Assembly: GCA_023953695.1 (NCBI GenBank)
Contig: JAMLJG010000024.1
Span: 1-32,966, forward strand
Origin: Kiritimatiellia bacterium
Lineage (GTDB): Bacteria > Verrucomicrobiota > Kiritimatiellia > CAIVKH01
Direction: 5' to 3'
DNA length: 32,966 nt
The notes beneath the pieces are model-generated. The model worked only from the letters and a program-made list of their open reading frames with translations. It was not told the DNA's origin and did not search any database. Position numbers and translations under genes: made by a program. This document shows, one piece after another, positions 12,156 to 20,455 of this stretch (its first letter is position 1; each line of letters starts with the position of its first letter).

Positions 12156-12554
12156 CTACTGCGACGAACCGGACGACTCAGGCTGATACACGACGTCCTT
12201 GATGAGCAAATGCCGGACACCGCCCGGAACGGGCCACGTGATCGTATCGCCTTTCGAATATCCGAGAATCGCGGTGCCAATCGGAGCCAGCACGGAAATC
12301 GCGCCAGCCTCCGGATTCGCATCGTGCGGATATACTAACGTGTACTCCATCTCTTCGTGCGAATCCACGTCCTGTAAAATCACCCTCGAATTCATCGTCA
12401 CCACGCCTGGCCGCACATTCGCGGATTCCACCACCTCCGCGCGCGCGATTTCCTTGACGAGCGCGCTGACATCCTGGCCCGAGCGCGGCGGGATTCGCGC
12501 CAACAGCTCTTCCAAACGCGCCTTGTCTCGATTCGTAATATAAATTGGTTTCAT
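12156..12554 (-). CDS. rnk: Rnk / GreA-GreB C-terminal family transcription factor
   Basis: The 132-residue protein begins MKPIYITNRDKARLEELL and has an FKBP-like GreA/GreB C-terminal domain with MNSRVIL near the middle and SVLAPIGTAILGYSKGD near the end, the pattern of Rnk. Rnk binds RNA polymerase near the secondary channel but lacks the long coiled coil needed for transcript cleavage. In E. coli it also affects nucleoside diphosphate kinase levels. A frame start five codons upstream (12569) exists, but AAGGAAG lies 6 bases before the ATG at 12554, so I chose that. A 133-base gap separates it from ruvB. Confidence 0.88.
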   Translation of the reverse strand: MKPIYITNRDKARLEELLARIPPRSGQDVSALVKEIARAEVVESANVRPGVVTMNSRVILQDVDSHEEMEYTLVYPHDANPEAGAISVLAPIGTAILGYSKGDTITWPVPGGVRHLLIKDVVYQPESSGSSQ

Positions 12555-12687
12555 CTGAACTTCCTTCATCGTTCCGAACTGTGGGTTCAGTCTACGGCGA
12601 AAAACGATTGGTGACTAGCGAGGAATGCCAAACTTTTCGACCTCACCGCTCGCAGCGCCACGCCGCCATCTGCGATTCAAGCAACCC

Positions 12688-13704
12688 CTAAAACAACTCG
12701 CCCTGCGGTGCCTTGGGTTTCAGCCCAAACTTCTTGAAACACAACTCCGTCGCCACGCGCCCCTGCGGCGTCCGCTTGAGGTAACCCTCCTGAATCAAAT
12801 AGGGCTCATACACCTCTTCAATTGTCCCCGCCTCCTCGCCCACCGACACGGCGAGCGAACTCACCCCCACGGGACCGCCCGAAAACTTGTGAAGAATCGT
12901 TTCGAGAATGCGCTTATCCATCTCGTCGAGACCATCCTCATCAATATCGAGCATCGAGAGCGCCTTGTCCGCGACATCCTTGGTGATCTTGTTCCCCGCC
13001 TTCACCTGGGCATAATCGCGCACCCAGCGCAGCAAATTGTTCGCGATGCGCGGCGTCCCGCGCGAGCGGCGCGCAATTTCATTCGCCCCACTCTCGTCCA
13101 CATCCACATTCACAATCCGCGCCGAGCGCTGCACAATCTGCATCAACTCGGCGGGCGTGTAATAATCCAGCCGATTCGCCAGCCCGAACCGCGAGCGCAG
13201 AGGAGCCGAAAGCAACCCGCTCCGCGTCGTCGCGCCCACGAGTGTGAACTTCGGCAAGTTCAACCGAACCGACCGCGCGTTGGGCCCCTGATCAATCACG
13301 ATGTCGAGGACGTAGTCCTCCATCGCCGAATAGAGATACTCCTCGACCGCCTTCGGCAGCCGGTGAATCTCGTCAATGAAAAGAATATCGCCCTTCTCCA
13401 GATTCGTCAGCAGCCCCGCCAACTCGCCCGCCTTCGTGATGACCGGGCCGGAGGTGGACTTCACATTCACCCCCATCGCCTCGGCGATGATATATGCCAG
13501 CGTCGTTTTGCCCAGCCCCGGCGGCCCAAACAGCAACACGTGGTCCAGCACATCGCCGCGGCCGCGCGCCGCATCCACAAACAACTGCAATCGCTCGCGA
13601 ACTTTCCCTTGCCCCACAAAATCCGCAAACTTCGACGGGCGCAGGGAGACATCGAACTCCGTATCCGCGCGATTCAACGTATTCGTGACAAAACGATCAG
13701 CCAT
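12688..13704 (-). CDS. ruvB: Holliday junction branch migration ATPase RuvB
   Basis: The 338-residue AAA+ motor drives branch migration with RuvA during recombinational repair. Visible are the Walker [12 protein letters not shown], Walker [10 protein letters not shown], sensor region [19 protein letters not shown] (motifs near residues 60-180) and the C-terminal winged-helix start [16 protein letters not shown] at 13716 would add four residues, but it places the AAGGA ribosome site inside the gene; the ATG at 13704 is the better start. It follows ruvA by 46 bases. ruvC is not in the window. Confidence 0.97.
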   Translation of the reverse strand: MADRFVTNTLNRADTEFDVSLRPSKFADFVGQGKVRERLQLFVDAARGRGDVLDHVLLFGPPGLGKTTLAYIIAEAMGVNVKSTSGPVITKAGELAGLLTNLEKGDILFIDEIHRLPKAVEEYLYSAMEDYVLDIVIDQGPNARSVRLNLPKFTLVGATTRSGLLSAPLRSRFGLANRLDYYTPAELMQIVQRSARIVNVDVDESGANEIARRSRGTPRIANNLLRWVRDYAQVKAGNKITKDVADKALSMLDIDEDGLDEMDKRILETILHKFSGGPVGVSSLAVSVGEEAGTIEEVYEPYLIQEGYLKRTPQGRVATELCFKKFGLKPKAPQGELF

Positions 13705-13750
13705 AAAATCCTTCACTCACTCGAGCCCGGCCACCGCCGCTCGCCGCGCC

Positions 13751-14344
13751 TCACGCCAACGCGCGGCGCACCAAATCCTCCACCGTCGCATTCGCCGGAA
13801 CCCCCGGCAACACGTCCTTCACCATCTTCATCGCATCCGCCTGCTTATAGCCCAGCGAAATCAGCGCGAGAATCGCATCGCGCGTGCGCAGCTCCTCGGC
13901 GCTCCCCGGCTCCGCACTCGCGACAGCCTCCATCATCTCACCCTCGGTCAACTTATCCCGAAGCTCGACAATAATCTTCTCCGCCGTCTTGCGCCCCAGC
14001 CCCTTCACCGTCGCCAGTCGCTTCGCATCGCCCTCCGCAATCGCCTTCTTGATATCGCGAACCGACAACCCGCCCAACACGCCCAGCGCCGTCCGCGGCC
14101 CCACACCGCTCACCGAATACAACAGCAGAAACAGCCGCCGCTCCCCCTCCGTCGCAAACCCAAACAGCTCCTGCGCATCCTCGCGAACGTGGTGATAGGT
14201 CAAAACCCGGCACGCCGCCCCCTCCGGCGGCAACCGCTCAAAACTCGATAGCGGAATAAAAACCTCGTAGCCCACGCCCCCCACATTTACCACCGCGCGC
14301 CCCGGCTGCTTCTCCACCAAAACGCCCTCAAGAAAAGTAATCAT
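13751..14344 (-). CDS. ruvA: Holliday junction binding protein RuvA
   Basis: The 197-residue protein forms the tetramer that binds four-way junctions and loads RuvB. It starts MITFLEGVLVEKQPGRAVVNVGGVGYEV-like (OB-fold), has the helix-hairpin-helix pair around VSGVGPRTALGVLGGL and VKGLGRKTAEKIIVEL, and a C-terminal RuvB-contact domain ending NATVEDLVRRAL. The length is normal. It is the first gene of the ruvAB pair. No Shine-Dalgarno is seen before its ATG; instead an extended -10-like element ends 7 bases upstream, and two phased inverted repeats lie further up. Confidence 0.97.
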   Translation of the reverse strand: MITFLEGVLVEKQPGRAVVNVGGVGYEVFIPLSSFERLPPEGAACRVLTYHHVREDAQELFGFATEGERRLFLLLYSVSGVGPRTALGVLGGLSVRDIKKAIAEGDAKRLATVKGLGRKTAEKIIVELRDKLTEGEMMEAVASAEPGSAEELRTRDAILALISLGYKQADAMKMVKDVLPGVPANATVEDLVRRALA

Positions 14345-14351
14345 AGACTCA

Positions 14352-14360
14352 ACTATATCA
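14352..14360 (-). promoter_or_regulatory. Candidate extended -10 promoter of ruvAB
   Basis: On the minus strand TGA-TATAGT (14360-14352) fits an extended -10 element. With a usual 7-base gap transcription would start at about 14345, immediately before the ruvA ATG (14344), giving a leaderless or nearly leaderless message. No clear -35 is seen at 17 bases. Confidence 0.4.
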
Positions 14361-14396
14361 CAACCAACGCATCAAAACCGACCTCGAATCCATTTT

Positions 14397-14443
14397 TTCC
14401 AATCCTTGGAAGCCCGCGCGCGCGCAATTTCCAATCGTTGGAA
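14397..14443. repeat. Two TTCCAA-N3-TTGGAA inverted repeats, 32 bp apart
   Basis: Copy 1 is TTCCAA-TCC-TTGGAA (14397-14411) and copy 2 is TTCCAA-TCG-TTGGAA (14429-14443). Each has perfect 6-bp arms and a 3-base centre, and both are followed by G. Their centres are 32 bases apart, close to three helical turns, so two bound dimers would sit on the same face of the DNA. They lie in the 127-base gap between the pterin dehydratase stop and ruvA, about 59 and 91 bases upstream of the supposed ruvA start of transcription. No further copy was found in the window. Confidence 0.75.
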
Positions 14444-14471
14444 GTTTCGGAGAGCGCCGCGCGGCCGCGCG

Positions 14472-14807
14472 TCAACTGCCGCGCGACTCACCCAGCAGCG
14501 CATCAATTTTTTCCGCGCACACAAAATCCTTTTCCGATAACCCGCCCGCTTCGTGCGTGGTGTATCGAATCGAGCAGGTCTTGTATCCGAACGAAATATC
14601 CGGATGGTGATCCGCCGCATGCGCAATCCACACCACAGCGTTCACGAACGCGGTCGTCTGGTAGTAATTCTTAAAGGTGAACACGCGCACCAACTCTGCG
14701 CCCTCCACCGCCCAACCCGGCAGACGCGCCAACCGCTCGCGCGTTTCAACATCGGACAAACGTGTCGGCACGGGCCGACTCGACCCCGCAGGAGCAGCCT
14801 CGCTCAT
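14472..14807 (-). CDS. phhB: Pterin-4a-carbinolamine dehydratase
   Basis: The 111-residue protein belongs to the PCD/DCoH family, which dehydrates 4a-hydroxytetrahydropterin formed by aromatic amino acid hydroxylases. The active-site motif ADHHPDI is clear (near residue 67-73), preceded by a helix with FVNAVVWIAH and followed by the strand with SIRYTTHEAGGLSEKD. Its ATG overlaps the stop of the kinase gene (ATGA), so its translation is probably coupled to the kinase. No pterin-dependent hydroxylase is visible nearby, so its real substrate here is uncertain; many bacterial homologues also lack such a partner. Confidence 0.92.
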   Translation of the reverse strand: MSEAAPAGSSRPVPTRLSDVETRERLARLPGWAVEGAELVRVFTFKNYYQTTAFVNAVVWIAHAADHHPDISFGYKTCSIRYTTHEAGGLSEKDFVCAEKIDALLGESRGS

Positions 14808-17320
14808 GACTTTCCCCCTCCAATCGGCGACGTCTCCGGAAGCAGCCGCCGAATCGTCGAATCCAGCGCCGGATCCAGCGTGCGCGCCTGCTCGGCAAAA
14901 TTGGCAGCCGCTTCATATCCACCGTAGTAGGCGCTCATAATCGCAATCGAAAGCAGGCGATCCGCCTTCACCTTGGGATCGAGCGTGTTGTCGGCCACAT
15001 GCTGGAGCAGGAGCACAAACAGCCGGGGACTCAACTGCTCCCAAGGTCGCGTCACCGTCCCTTGCCCCGGCGCCGAAATGCGCACGCCCAACACCGAGGC
15101 GCTAATCGCATCGCCACCGAGTTCCCGGTCCACACGTCGGAACGGCAGCGCGGACAAGTCGCTGATCAACGCACCCTTCAATCCATCCATCCGCTCCAAC
15201 TGCTCGCGCAAAATGCGCAACTGCTCCTTCCCCTCCGGCGTTTCCAAATCGTTATCCAACACGCGAGCTTCGATCCAGAGCTTCCGAAACTCCTTCTGCT
15301 GAGCGAGCATCACAATCTTCGATTCCAACCACGCATCCAATCGGTCGAGGTCCCGTTGAATCACCTCCGCCCGCACTCGCTCACGCTCCATAAACGCGGC
15401 ATATTCGCCCGTGTCGCGAGCGCTCTGGATTTGCTTTTTCGCCTGCTCAACCGAAACCGCGAGAAAGGGTGGTGCACTCTTCGCAACGTCATCGAGAGCC
15501 GCCTGCGCGGCCGGCACATTCCCCTCATTGGCCTTCGCCAGAATCTCGCGCCGCGCGGATTCCCACTTCTCCAGCGAATCCAACCACTGCTGCGCCGCCG
15601 GGCGAAACGCATACACCCACACGGGCTCAGCGCGCTCGTTCCTCGCATACGCCGTCAGCGCGCCCGCGGCGGACACCGCATCGCCCGCAAACAGCGCTCG
15701 CGCGCCGCGGAAGAATTGCGCGAGATCGCCATACCACAGCGGCCAACTCTGGCGCTCCTTAAGGAACTGATCCTCCGGCATATCGCCATTCAAGAAGCGA
15801 GCCATCGTCAGCGGCATCAAATTCGGGTGGCCGCGCTTCGCCTTCACCGCCACCCGCGAAAGATCGCGCAACATCCCCTCCGCGCGCGCAGCGTCGCCCT
15901 GCGCCCAAATCCCCGGAAGCTGCATTAACCGCAGCCACATGCCCGGCGGACTATCCGCCCCCTCCCGCCCCACCATGGGCGCAATCTGATCGAATACGCG
16001 ATCGGGCTGATCGCTCAACCTCGCCACCGCCCGAACGATCTCCGGCTCCGATCCTTCCGAGAAAAACACGATACTCTTGCGGGCGCGCCCGCCCTCATTC
16101 ACCTCGAAGACCGGATCCACCGGAGCGGCCGGCTTCGCCACAGCTTGTGCGGGAGTTGACGTTTCGGCCGCTTGCCCCGACGACTTGGCCTTCGAGCGAG
16201 GAGCGTGAGTGGCCTTCGCCTTTTTCGAAGTCTTTACCCTCGCGGGTGGAGTGTCTTTGTGCAGAAAGAAGTATCCGCCCCCCCCCGCCAACAATGCTGC
16301 GGCGACCAGGAGGACCACCACCTTGCCGCGACCCGACTTCTTTTTCCTGGCGCGCGCGGCAGGATCGTGCGCTGCGCGCGCAGCCTCCAGCGTCGCGCGC
16401 ATATCGGCGAGGAGCGAAGCAGTGGTCGGATAGCGCCGCACCGGATCCGCCGCCAGCATTCGGTCAATCAAGCTCGAGGTCTCCGGCAGAATCTCCGGCT
16501 CCACATCAATCAATTTCGGCGGCGGGCCCTTGAGCCGCGCAACCACCACATCCGCCGCCGTCTTGCCATCGAACGGCGGCCTGCCCGCCAGCGCGTGGAA
16601 CATCGTCGCGCCCAAACTGTAAATATCGGAGCGGTGATCCGCATTTCCGCCGCGCGCGCGCTCGGGAGAAATGTAGAACGGTGTGCCCCACACGCCGCCC
16701 TGTTCCTGCTGGCGGTTCACAAAAGTCGCCAACCCGAAATCCGCAATGCGCGCGCGCCCGTTCTTATCGAGCAAAATATTCGCCGGCTTGATATCGCCAT
16801 GCACCAAATGCGCCTCATCAGCGGCCTTCAGACCCTCCGCGACTTCCAGCGCAATTTCGAGCAGACGCACCTCGTCCACCTTCTTGCCGCCTTCCATCAT
16901 CAGGTCCAGGCGGCCTCCGCTAACCAACTCCATCACAATGTACGGCTGGCCCTGCGCTTGGCCGCACGAATACATTTGCACGATATTCGGATGATTTAGC
17001 GCCGCCGCCGCGCGCGCTTCGCGCAGAAAACTCTCCACCAGCGCAAGGTCCTCGCCCATCTCCGCCTTCATCACCTTGATGGCGACAAAACGGCCCAGCG
17101 TCGCATCCATCGCGCGATAGACCGCGCCCATCCCACCCATGCCCAACTGTTCCACGAGCAAAAATTGGCCCAACTGCGCCGGCACCGTCTGCTGCACACT
17201 GCACTGCGGGCACTCGACGGTGGAAAAGGGCGCGAGATGCGACACGTCAATCGTTGCGCCACACTGGCCACACGCGATCTGGTCGAGCTTCGTCCAGCGG
17301 ATATGAATATCGTCGTTCAT
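14804..17320 (-). CDS. Membrane Ser/Thr protein kinase with N-terminal zinc ribbon
   Basis: The protein is about 838 residues from the ATG at 17320; a TTG at 17374 would add 18 residues without family support. Residues 17-40 hold a zinc ribbon (C17-x2-C20 and C37-x2-C40). A Hanks-type kinase domain follows (about 50-310) with GMGGMGAVY glycine loop, VAIKVMK lysine, HGDIKPANIL catalytic loop and IADFGLA. The catalytic loop has HGD, so it is a non-RD kinase. After a basic stretch comes one membrane span (VVVLLVAAALLAGGGGYFF, about 330-350), then an Ala/Pro/Lys-rich linker and about 450 mostly helical residues of no recognised family, presumably outside the cytoplasm. A run of nine G on the coding strand (16286-16278) encodes the glycines of the span and could slip. 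The divergent neighbour is lgt; the next gene phhB overlaps by 4 bases. Confidence 0.93.
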   Translation of the reverse strand: MNDDIHIRWTKLDQIACGQCGATIDVSHLAPFSTVECPQCSVQQTVPAQLGQFLLVEQLGMGGMGAVYRAMDATLGRFVAIKVMKAEMGEDLALVESFLREARAAAALNHPNIVQMYSCGQAQGQPYIVMELVSGGRLDLMMEGGKKVDEVRLLEIALEVAEGLKAADEAHLVHGDIKPANILLDKNGRARIADFGLATFVNRQQEQGGVWGTPFYISPERARGGNADHRSDIYSLGATMFHALAGRPPFDGKTAADVVVARLKGPPPKLIDVEPEILPETSSLIDRMLAADPVRRYPTTASLLADMRATLEAARAAHDPAARARKKKSGRGKVVVLLVAAALLAGGGGYFFLHKDTPPARVKTSKKAKATHAPRSKAKSSGQAAETSTPAQAVAKPAAPVDPVFEVNEGGRARKSIVFFSEGSEPEIVRAVARLSDQPDRVFDQIAPMVGREGADSPPGMWLRLMQLPGIWAQGDAARAEGMLRDLSRVAVKAKRGHPNLMPLTMARFLNGDMPEDQFLKERQSWPLWYGDLAQFFRGARALFAGDAVSAAGALTAYARNERAEPVWVYAFRPAAQQWLDSLEKWESARREILAKANEGNVPAAQAALDDVAKSAPPFLAVSVEQAKKQIQSARDTGEYAAFMERERVRAEVIQRDLDRLDAWLESKIVMLAQQKEFRKLWIEARVLDNDLETPEGKEQLRILREQLERMDGLKGALISDLSALPFRRVDRELGGDAISASVLGVRISAPGQGTVTRPWEQLSPRLFVLLLQHVADNTLDPKVKADRLLSIAIMSAYYGGYEAAANFAEQARTLDPALDSTIRRLLPETSPIGGGKS

Positions 17321-17385
17321 CACGGAATCTACCGGAACAGGGTGCCAAGCCGTCGCACGAGTTCCAAGTTTCAAATGCGGCGCGC

Positions 17386-17414
17386 TTGCTTTAGTTCCAG
17401 CGCGCGTGTATCAC
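17386..17414 (+). promoter_or_regulatory. Candidate promoter of lgt
   Basis: TTGCTT (17386-17391) and TATCAC (17409-17414) are 17 bases apart in the 101-base gap between the divergent kinase and lgt genes. Transcription would start near 17421, one base from the lgt ATG at 17422, which lacks a good ribosome site. On the other strand TAGATT (17331-17326) sits similarly close to the kinase ATG (17320). Confidence 0.35.
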
Positions 17415-17421
17415 GAAAGAC

Positions 17422-18174
17422 ATGGTTGATCCCATTGCCTTTCACATCCCAGGCCTCGACCGCGCGGTCTATTGGTACGGCATCATGGCCGCCCTCGGGT
17501 TTCTCGTCTCCCTCCTCTACTGGAACGCGACCGCGAGACGCCTCGGTCTGCCGCACGGGATCGGATCGGACCTCTCCTTCGCCGCGATTATCGGCGGCAT
17601 CCTCGGCGCGCGCATCCTCTACGTCGCCGCGAACTGGGCCTACTTTTCCGAGCGCCCCAGCGAGATTATCCGCATTGATCAAGGCGGCCTCATTTTTTAC
17701 GGCGGCTTCATCGCCGCCTCGCTCGCCATCATTCTCCTGGCGCGCATCCGAAAAATCCCCGTGCTGAAACTCGGCGACTTCGCGATCTCCGCCCTCCCCC
17801 TCGGCCACGCATTCGGCCGCATTGGCTGCCTGCTGAACGGCTGCTGCTACGGCTCGGAATGCGAGCTGCCCTGGGCGGTCTTCACCGCCGACCGCTGGCG
17901 TCACCCTGTGCAGGGCTACGAAGCGCTCTTCAACCTCGCCCTCTTCTTCTTCCTCCGCCACCGCCTGCTTCGCGAAAAGTGCTACGGCGGACTCATCGCC
18001 ATCTACCTCATCGCCTATGGCGCATGGCGCTTCGTCATTGAGTACTGGCGCGGCGATGCGCGCATGCCCGGCGTTCTCGGCCTCGATGCCGCGCAAACGC
18101 TGAGCCTCGCACTCGTCTTGGTCGGCCTCGTTCTCGCCGTGGCGCTCCGTTTGCGCGCGCGGCCCGCCGCCTGA
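17422..18174 (+). CDS. lgt: Prolipoprotein diacylglyceryl transferase Lgt
   Basis: The 250-residue inner-membrane enzyme moves diacylglycerol from phosphatidylglycerol to the lipobox cysteine of prolipoproteins. The protein has about seven hydrophobic segments, the YWYGIM motif near the N-terminus, GGLIFYGGF, and the signature HAFGRIGCLLNGCCYG near residue 130-145 with the essential arginine. The C-terminal YWRGDARMP is also typical. No Shine-Dalgarno precedes the ATG. It starts a plus-strand run with rluD (26-base gap). Its presence implies lipoprotein processing; lsp and lnt are not in the window. Confidence 0.96.
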   Translation: MVDPIAFHIPGLDRAVYWYGIMAALGFLVSLLYWNATARRLGLPHGIGSDLSFAAIIGGILGARILYVAANWAYFSERPSEIIRIDQGGLIFYGGFIAASLAIILLARIRKIPVLKLGDFAISALPLGHAFGRIGCLLNGCCYGSECELPWAVFTADRWRHPVQGYEALFNLALFFFLRHRLLREKCYGGLIAIYLIAYGAWRFVIEYWRGDARMPGVLGLDAAQTLSLALVLVGLVLAVALRLRARPAA

Positions 18175-18200
18175 CCGCCGCCCGCGCGCCTTCGCTTTAT

Positions 18201-19139
18201 ATGTCCGAATCCGGTCAACACAGTTGCGGCGAAGCCGATGTCGGCCGACTCGACACCGTCCTGGCCCGCACCCGAACCGAGCTCTCCCGCGCGCGCTGGC
18301 AGGAGGAAATCAAAGCCGACCGCGTGACCGTGAACGGACAACCCGGCCGCTGCAAAATGCGCGTCGGCCCCGGCGACCTCATCGCGTGGAACCGACCGCC
18401 ACCGGTCCCCGTGGAAACCGTGCCGGAAGACATCCCCCTCGACGTCCTCTTCGAGGATGACGACCTCATCGTCATCAACAAGCCCCCCAACTTCGTCGTG
18501 CACCCCGCGCCAGGCCACCAAACGGGAACCCTCGTCAACGCCCTCCTCCACCACTGCCCCAACCTCCCCGGAATCGGCGGCGAGCAACGGCCCGGCATCG
18601 TCCACCGACTCGACCGCGACACGAGCGGCGTCATGGTCGTCGCCAAGAATGACGGCGCACTCCACTCCCTCGCGCACCAGTTCAAAGATCGCGCGACGAA
18701 GAAGGAATATATCGCCCTCGCCTGGGGCGCCCCGCGCGCCGCAACCGGCACCATCCACACGCGGATCGGACGCAGCGATCGCGACCGCAAAAAAATGGCC
18801 GCCTTCCCCCTCGGCGACCCCGAAGGCGACGCGCGCGGGAAAGAAGCCCTCTCCCGCTATGAAGTAGTGGAGACCCTCGGCCCGGCCTCGCTCCTGCGCG
18901 TGCGAATCGAAACCGGACGCACCCATCAAATCCGCGTACACCTCGCCCACATCCACCATCCCGTTGTCGGCGACGAGGTCTATGGCGGCTCGCGCCCCGC
19001 ACTCCCCGCGCCTCGCCAAATGCTGCACGCCGAACGCCTCACCATCACGCATCCTCGCACCAAAGAAGTCCTCACCTTCACCGCCCCGCTGCCGGCCGAT
19101 TTTCAAGCGCTGATAAACCATTTGAAATCGCTCGCCTGA
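18201..19139 (+). CDS. rluD: RluA/RluD-family 23S rRNA pseudouridine synthase
   Basis: The 312-residue protein has an N-terminal S4 RNA-binding domain (about 15-75, including RLDTVLA and DRVTVNGQ) and a pseudouridine synthase domain with LIVINKPPNFVVHP and the catalytic HRLDRDTSG (D138). The later GRTHQIRVHLAHIHHPVVGDEVYG completes the family pattern. RluD modifies helix 69 of 23S rRNA; the S4 domain and length fit RluD better than RluA or RluC, but the exact target is inferred. The ATG at 18201 has no visible ribosome site and lies 26 bases after lgt. Confidence 0.9.
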   Translation: MSESGQHSCGEADVGRLDTVLARTRTELSRARWQEEIKADRVTVNGQPGRCKMRVGPGDLIAWNRPPPVPVETVPEDIPLDVLFEDDDLIVINKPPNFVVHPAPGHQTGTLVNALLHHCPNLPGIGGEQRPGIVHRLDRDTSGVMVVAKNDGALHSLAHQFKDRATKKEYIALAWGAPRAATGTIHTRIGRSDRDRKKMAAFPLGDPEGDARGKEALSRYEVVETLGPASLLRVRIETGRTHQIRVHLAHIHHPVVGDEVYGGSRPALPAPRQMLHAERLTITHPRTKEVLTFTAPLPADFQALINHLKSLA

Positions 19140-19156
19140 ACGCCCACAGTGCCCGA

Positions 19157-19648
19157 ATGACTGCCGCAGACCTCGTTCAACAACTTCAACTCCAACCGCA
19201 CCCCGAAGGCGGTTGGTTCGCCGAAACCTATCGCAGCAACGAAACCATCGCCGCCGCCCACCTTCCCCCGCGCTACAACGCGCCGCGCACCTTCGGAACC
19301 GCGATCTATTTTCTCCTCGAAGCGGGCCACTTCTCCGCGTTCCACCGCCTGCACAGCGATGAAATGTGGTTCCACCTCGCCGGCGGAACGCTCGATCTGT
19401 GGCGCATAGATCCACGTGGCGCTCTTCACACCGAACAGCTCGGGCCCGCCGCCGGACGCTGGCAAACCCTCTTCCCGCATGGCGATTGGTTCGCCGCGCG
19501 CCCAGCGCCGGGCACAGACTTCGCACTCGTCGGCTGCACCGTTTCCCCCGGCTTCGACTTCGCCGATTTCCAACTCGCGCAACGCGAGGAGCTGGCCGCA
19601 CAATTCCCCGCGCACCGCGAACTCATCCACCAATTGACCCGAGTCTGA
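19157..19648 (+). CDS. Cupin family protein (DUF985 / cupin_5)
   Basis: The 163-residue single-domain protein matches the DUF985 cupins. Features are HPEGGWFAETYRS near the N-terminus, RTFGTAIYFLL, the metal or ligand site around FHRLHSDEMWFHLAGG, and VGCTVSPGFDFADFQLA near the end. Cupins of this group have a small beta-barrel; no reaction is firmly established for the family, though sugar- or ring-modifying roles have been proposed. It is 17 bases after rluD and 2 bases before the uracil-DNA glycosylase gene, so it belongs to this operon. No Shine-Dalgarno is seen. Confidence 0.88.
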   Translation: MTAADLVQQLQLQPHPEGGWFAETYRSNETIAAAHLPPRYNAPRTFGTAIYFLLEAGHFSAFHRLHSDEMWFHLAGGTLDLWRIDPRGALHTEQLGPAAGRWQTLFPHGDWFAARPAPGTDFALVGCTVSPGFDFADFQLAQREELAAQFPAHRELIHQLTRV

Positions 19649-19650
19649 CC

Positions 19651-20430
19651 ATGTCCCCATTCAGCCGCGCTGCATCGAAACTCCGAGCCCATCTCAACTA
19701 CCTCAAAGAAGAGAACGTAACCGAAGTCGAAGTCTCTCCGCACAATCTTGCCGCGCTCCAACAGCGCCTCCGCGCGCCGCGCGCATCCACTCCATCACCA
19801 ACACCCACCGCTGCCGCACCCATCGCCAACGCGCCCGTCGCAGGCAACGTGGCCGAGGAACTCGCAGCCATCGCAGCGGAAATCGCCGCCTGTCAAAAAT
19901 GCAGACTCTGCGAGTCCCGCACCAACACCGTGCCCGGACAGGGCAACCTCCAGCCCGAAATCATGTTTATCGGCGAAGGGCCCGGCGCGGAAGAGGACAA
20001 ACAGGGGATTCCATTCGTCGGCCGCGCAGGTCAACTGCTCACACAAATCATCGAAGCAATGGGCTTCACACGCGAACAGGTCTTCATCGGAAATGTCGTC
20101 AAATGTCGCCCACCCGATAACCGCGTACCCATGCCCGACGAAATGGCGGCCTGCCTTCCCTACCTCGAACGCCAAATCGCATTGCTCAAGCCCAAGGTCA
20201 TCGTCGCGCTCGGCGCGACGGCTGTGAAAGGGCTCTTCAACGACCCCAAAGTCAGCATCACCAAAATCCGCGGTCAGTGGATGTCCTACCAAGGCATAGA
20301 CACCATGCCCACCCTTCACCCCGCCTATCTTCTCCGCAACCCGCCCGCCAAGCGCGAGGTCTGGGAAGACATGAAAACAGTCCTCACGCGACTCGGCCGC
20401 CCCATTCCGGCGCCGAAGAAACGCTCATAA
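19651..20430 (+). CDS. Family 4 uracil-DNA glycosylase (4Fe-4S)
   Basis: The enzyme removes uracil from DNA to start base excision repair. From the ATG at 19651 it has 259 residues; the frame is open further upstream but that part is the out-of-frame shadow of the cupin gene. Iron-sulfur cysteines are visible as CQKCRLC (81-87), C152 in [10 protein letters not shown] and C168. The active-site and uracil-binding motifs [20 protein letters not shown] (109-128) and LHPAYLLRN (222-230) are clear. The first 75 residues form a family-typical but variable extension rich in Ala, Pro and Thr. Family 4 enzymes are common in bacteria lacking Ung and in thermophiles; no other glycosylase is in the window. 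Confidence 0.94.
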   Translation: MSPFSRAASKLRAHLNYLKEENVTEVEVSPHNLAALQQRLRAPRASTPSPTPTAAAPIANAPVAGNVAEELAAIAAEIAACQKCRLCESRTNTVPGQGNLQPEIMFIGEGPGAEEDKQGIPFVGRAGQLLTQIIEAMGFTREQVFIGNVVKCRPPDNRVPMPDEMAACLPYLERQIALLKPKVIVALGATAVKGLFNDPKVSITKIRGQWMSYQGIDTMPTLHPAYLLRNPPAKREVWEDMKTVLTRLGRPIPAPKKRS

Positions 20431-20455
20431 CTCACATCGCTCCAAAAGCATCCCT

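Noticed and set aside
12625..13974. 449-codon plus-strand frame opposite ruvB
   Set aside because: Arg/His/Pro-rich mirror of ruvB and ruvA coding sequence; no ribosome site or motif.
18015..19601. 528-codon minus-strand frame opposite rluD and the cupin gene
   Set aside because: It crosses two real plus-strand genes and their gap; composition is typical of a GC-rich antisense shadow.
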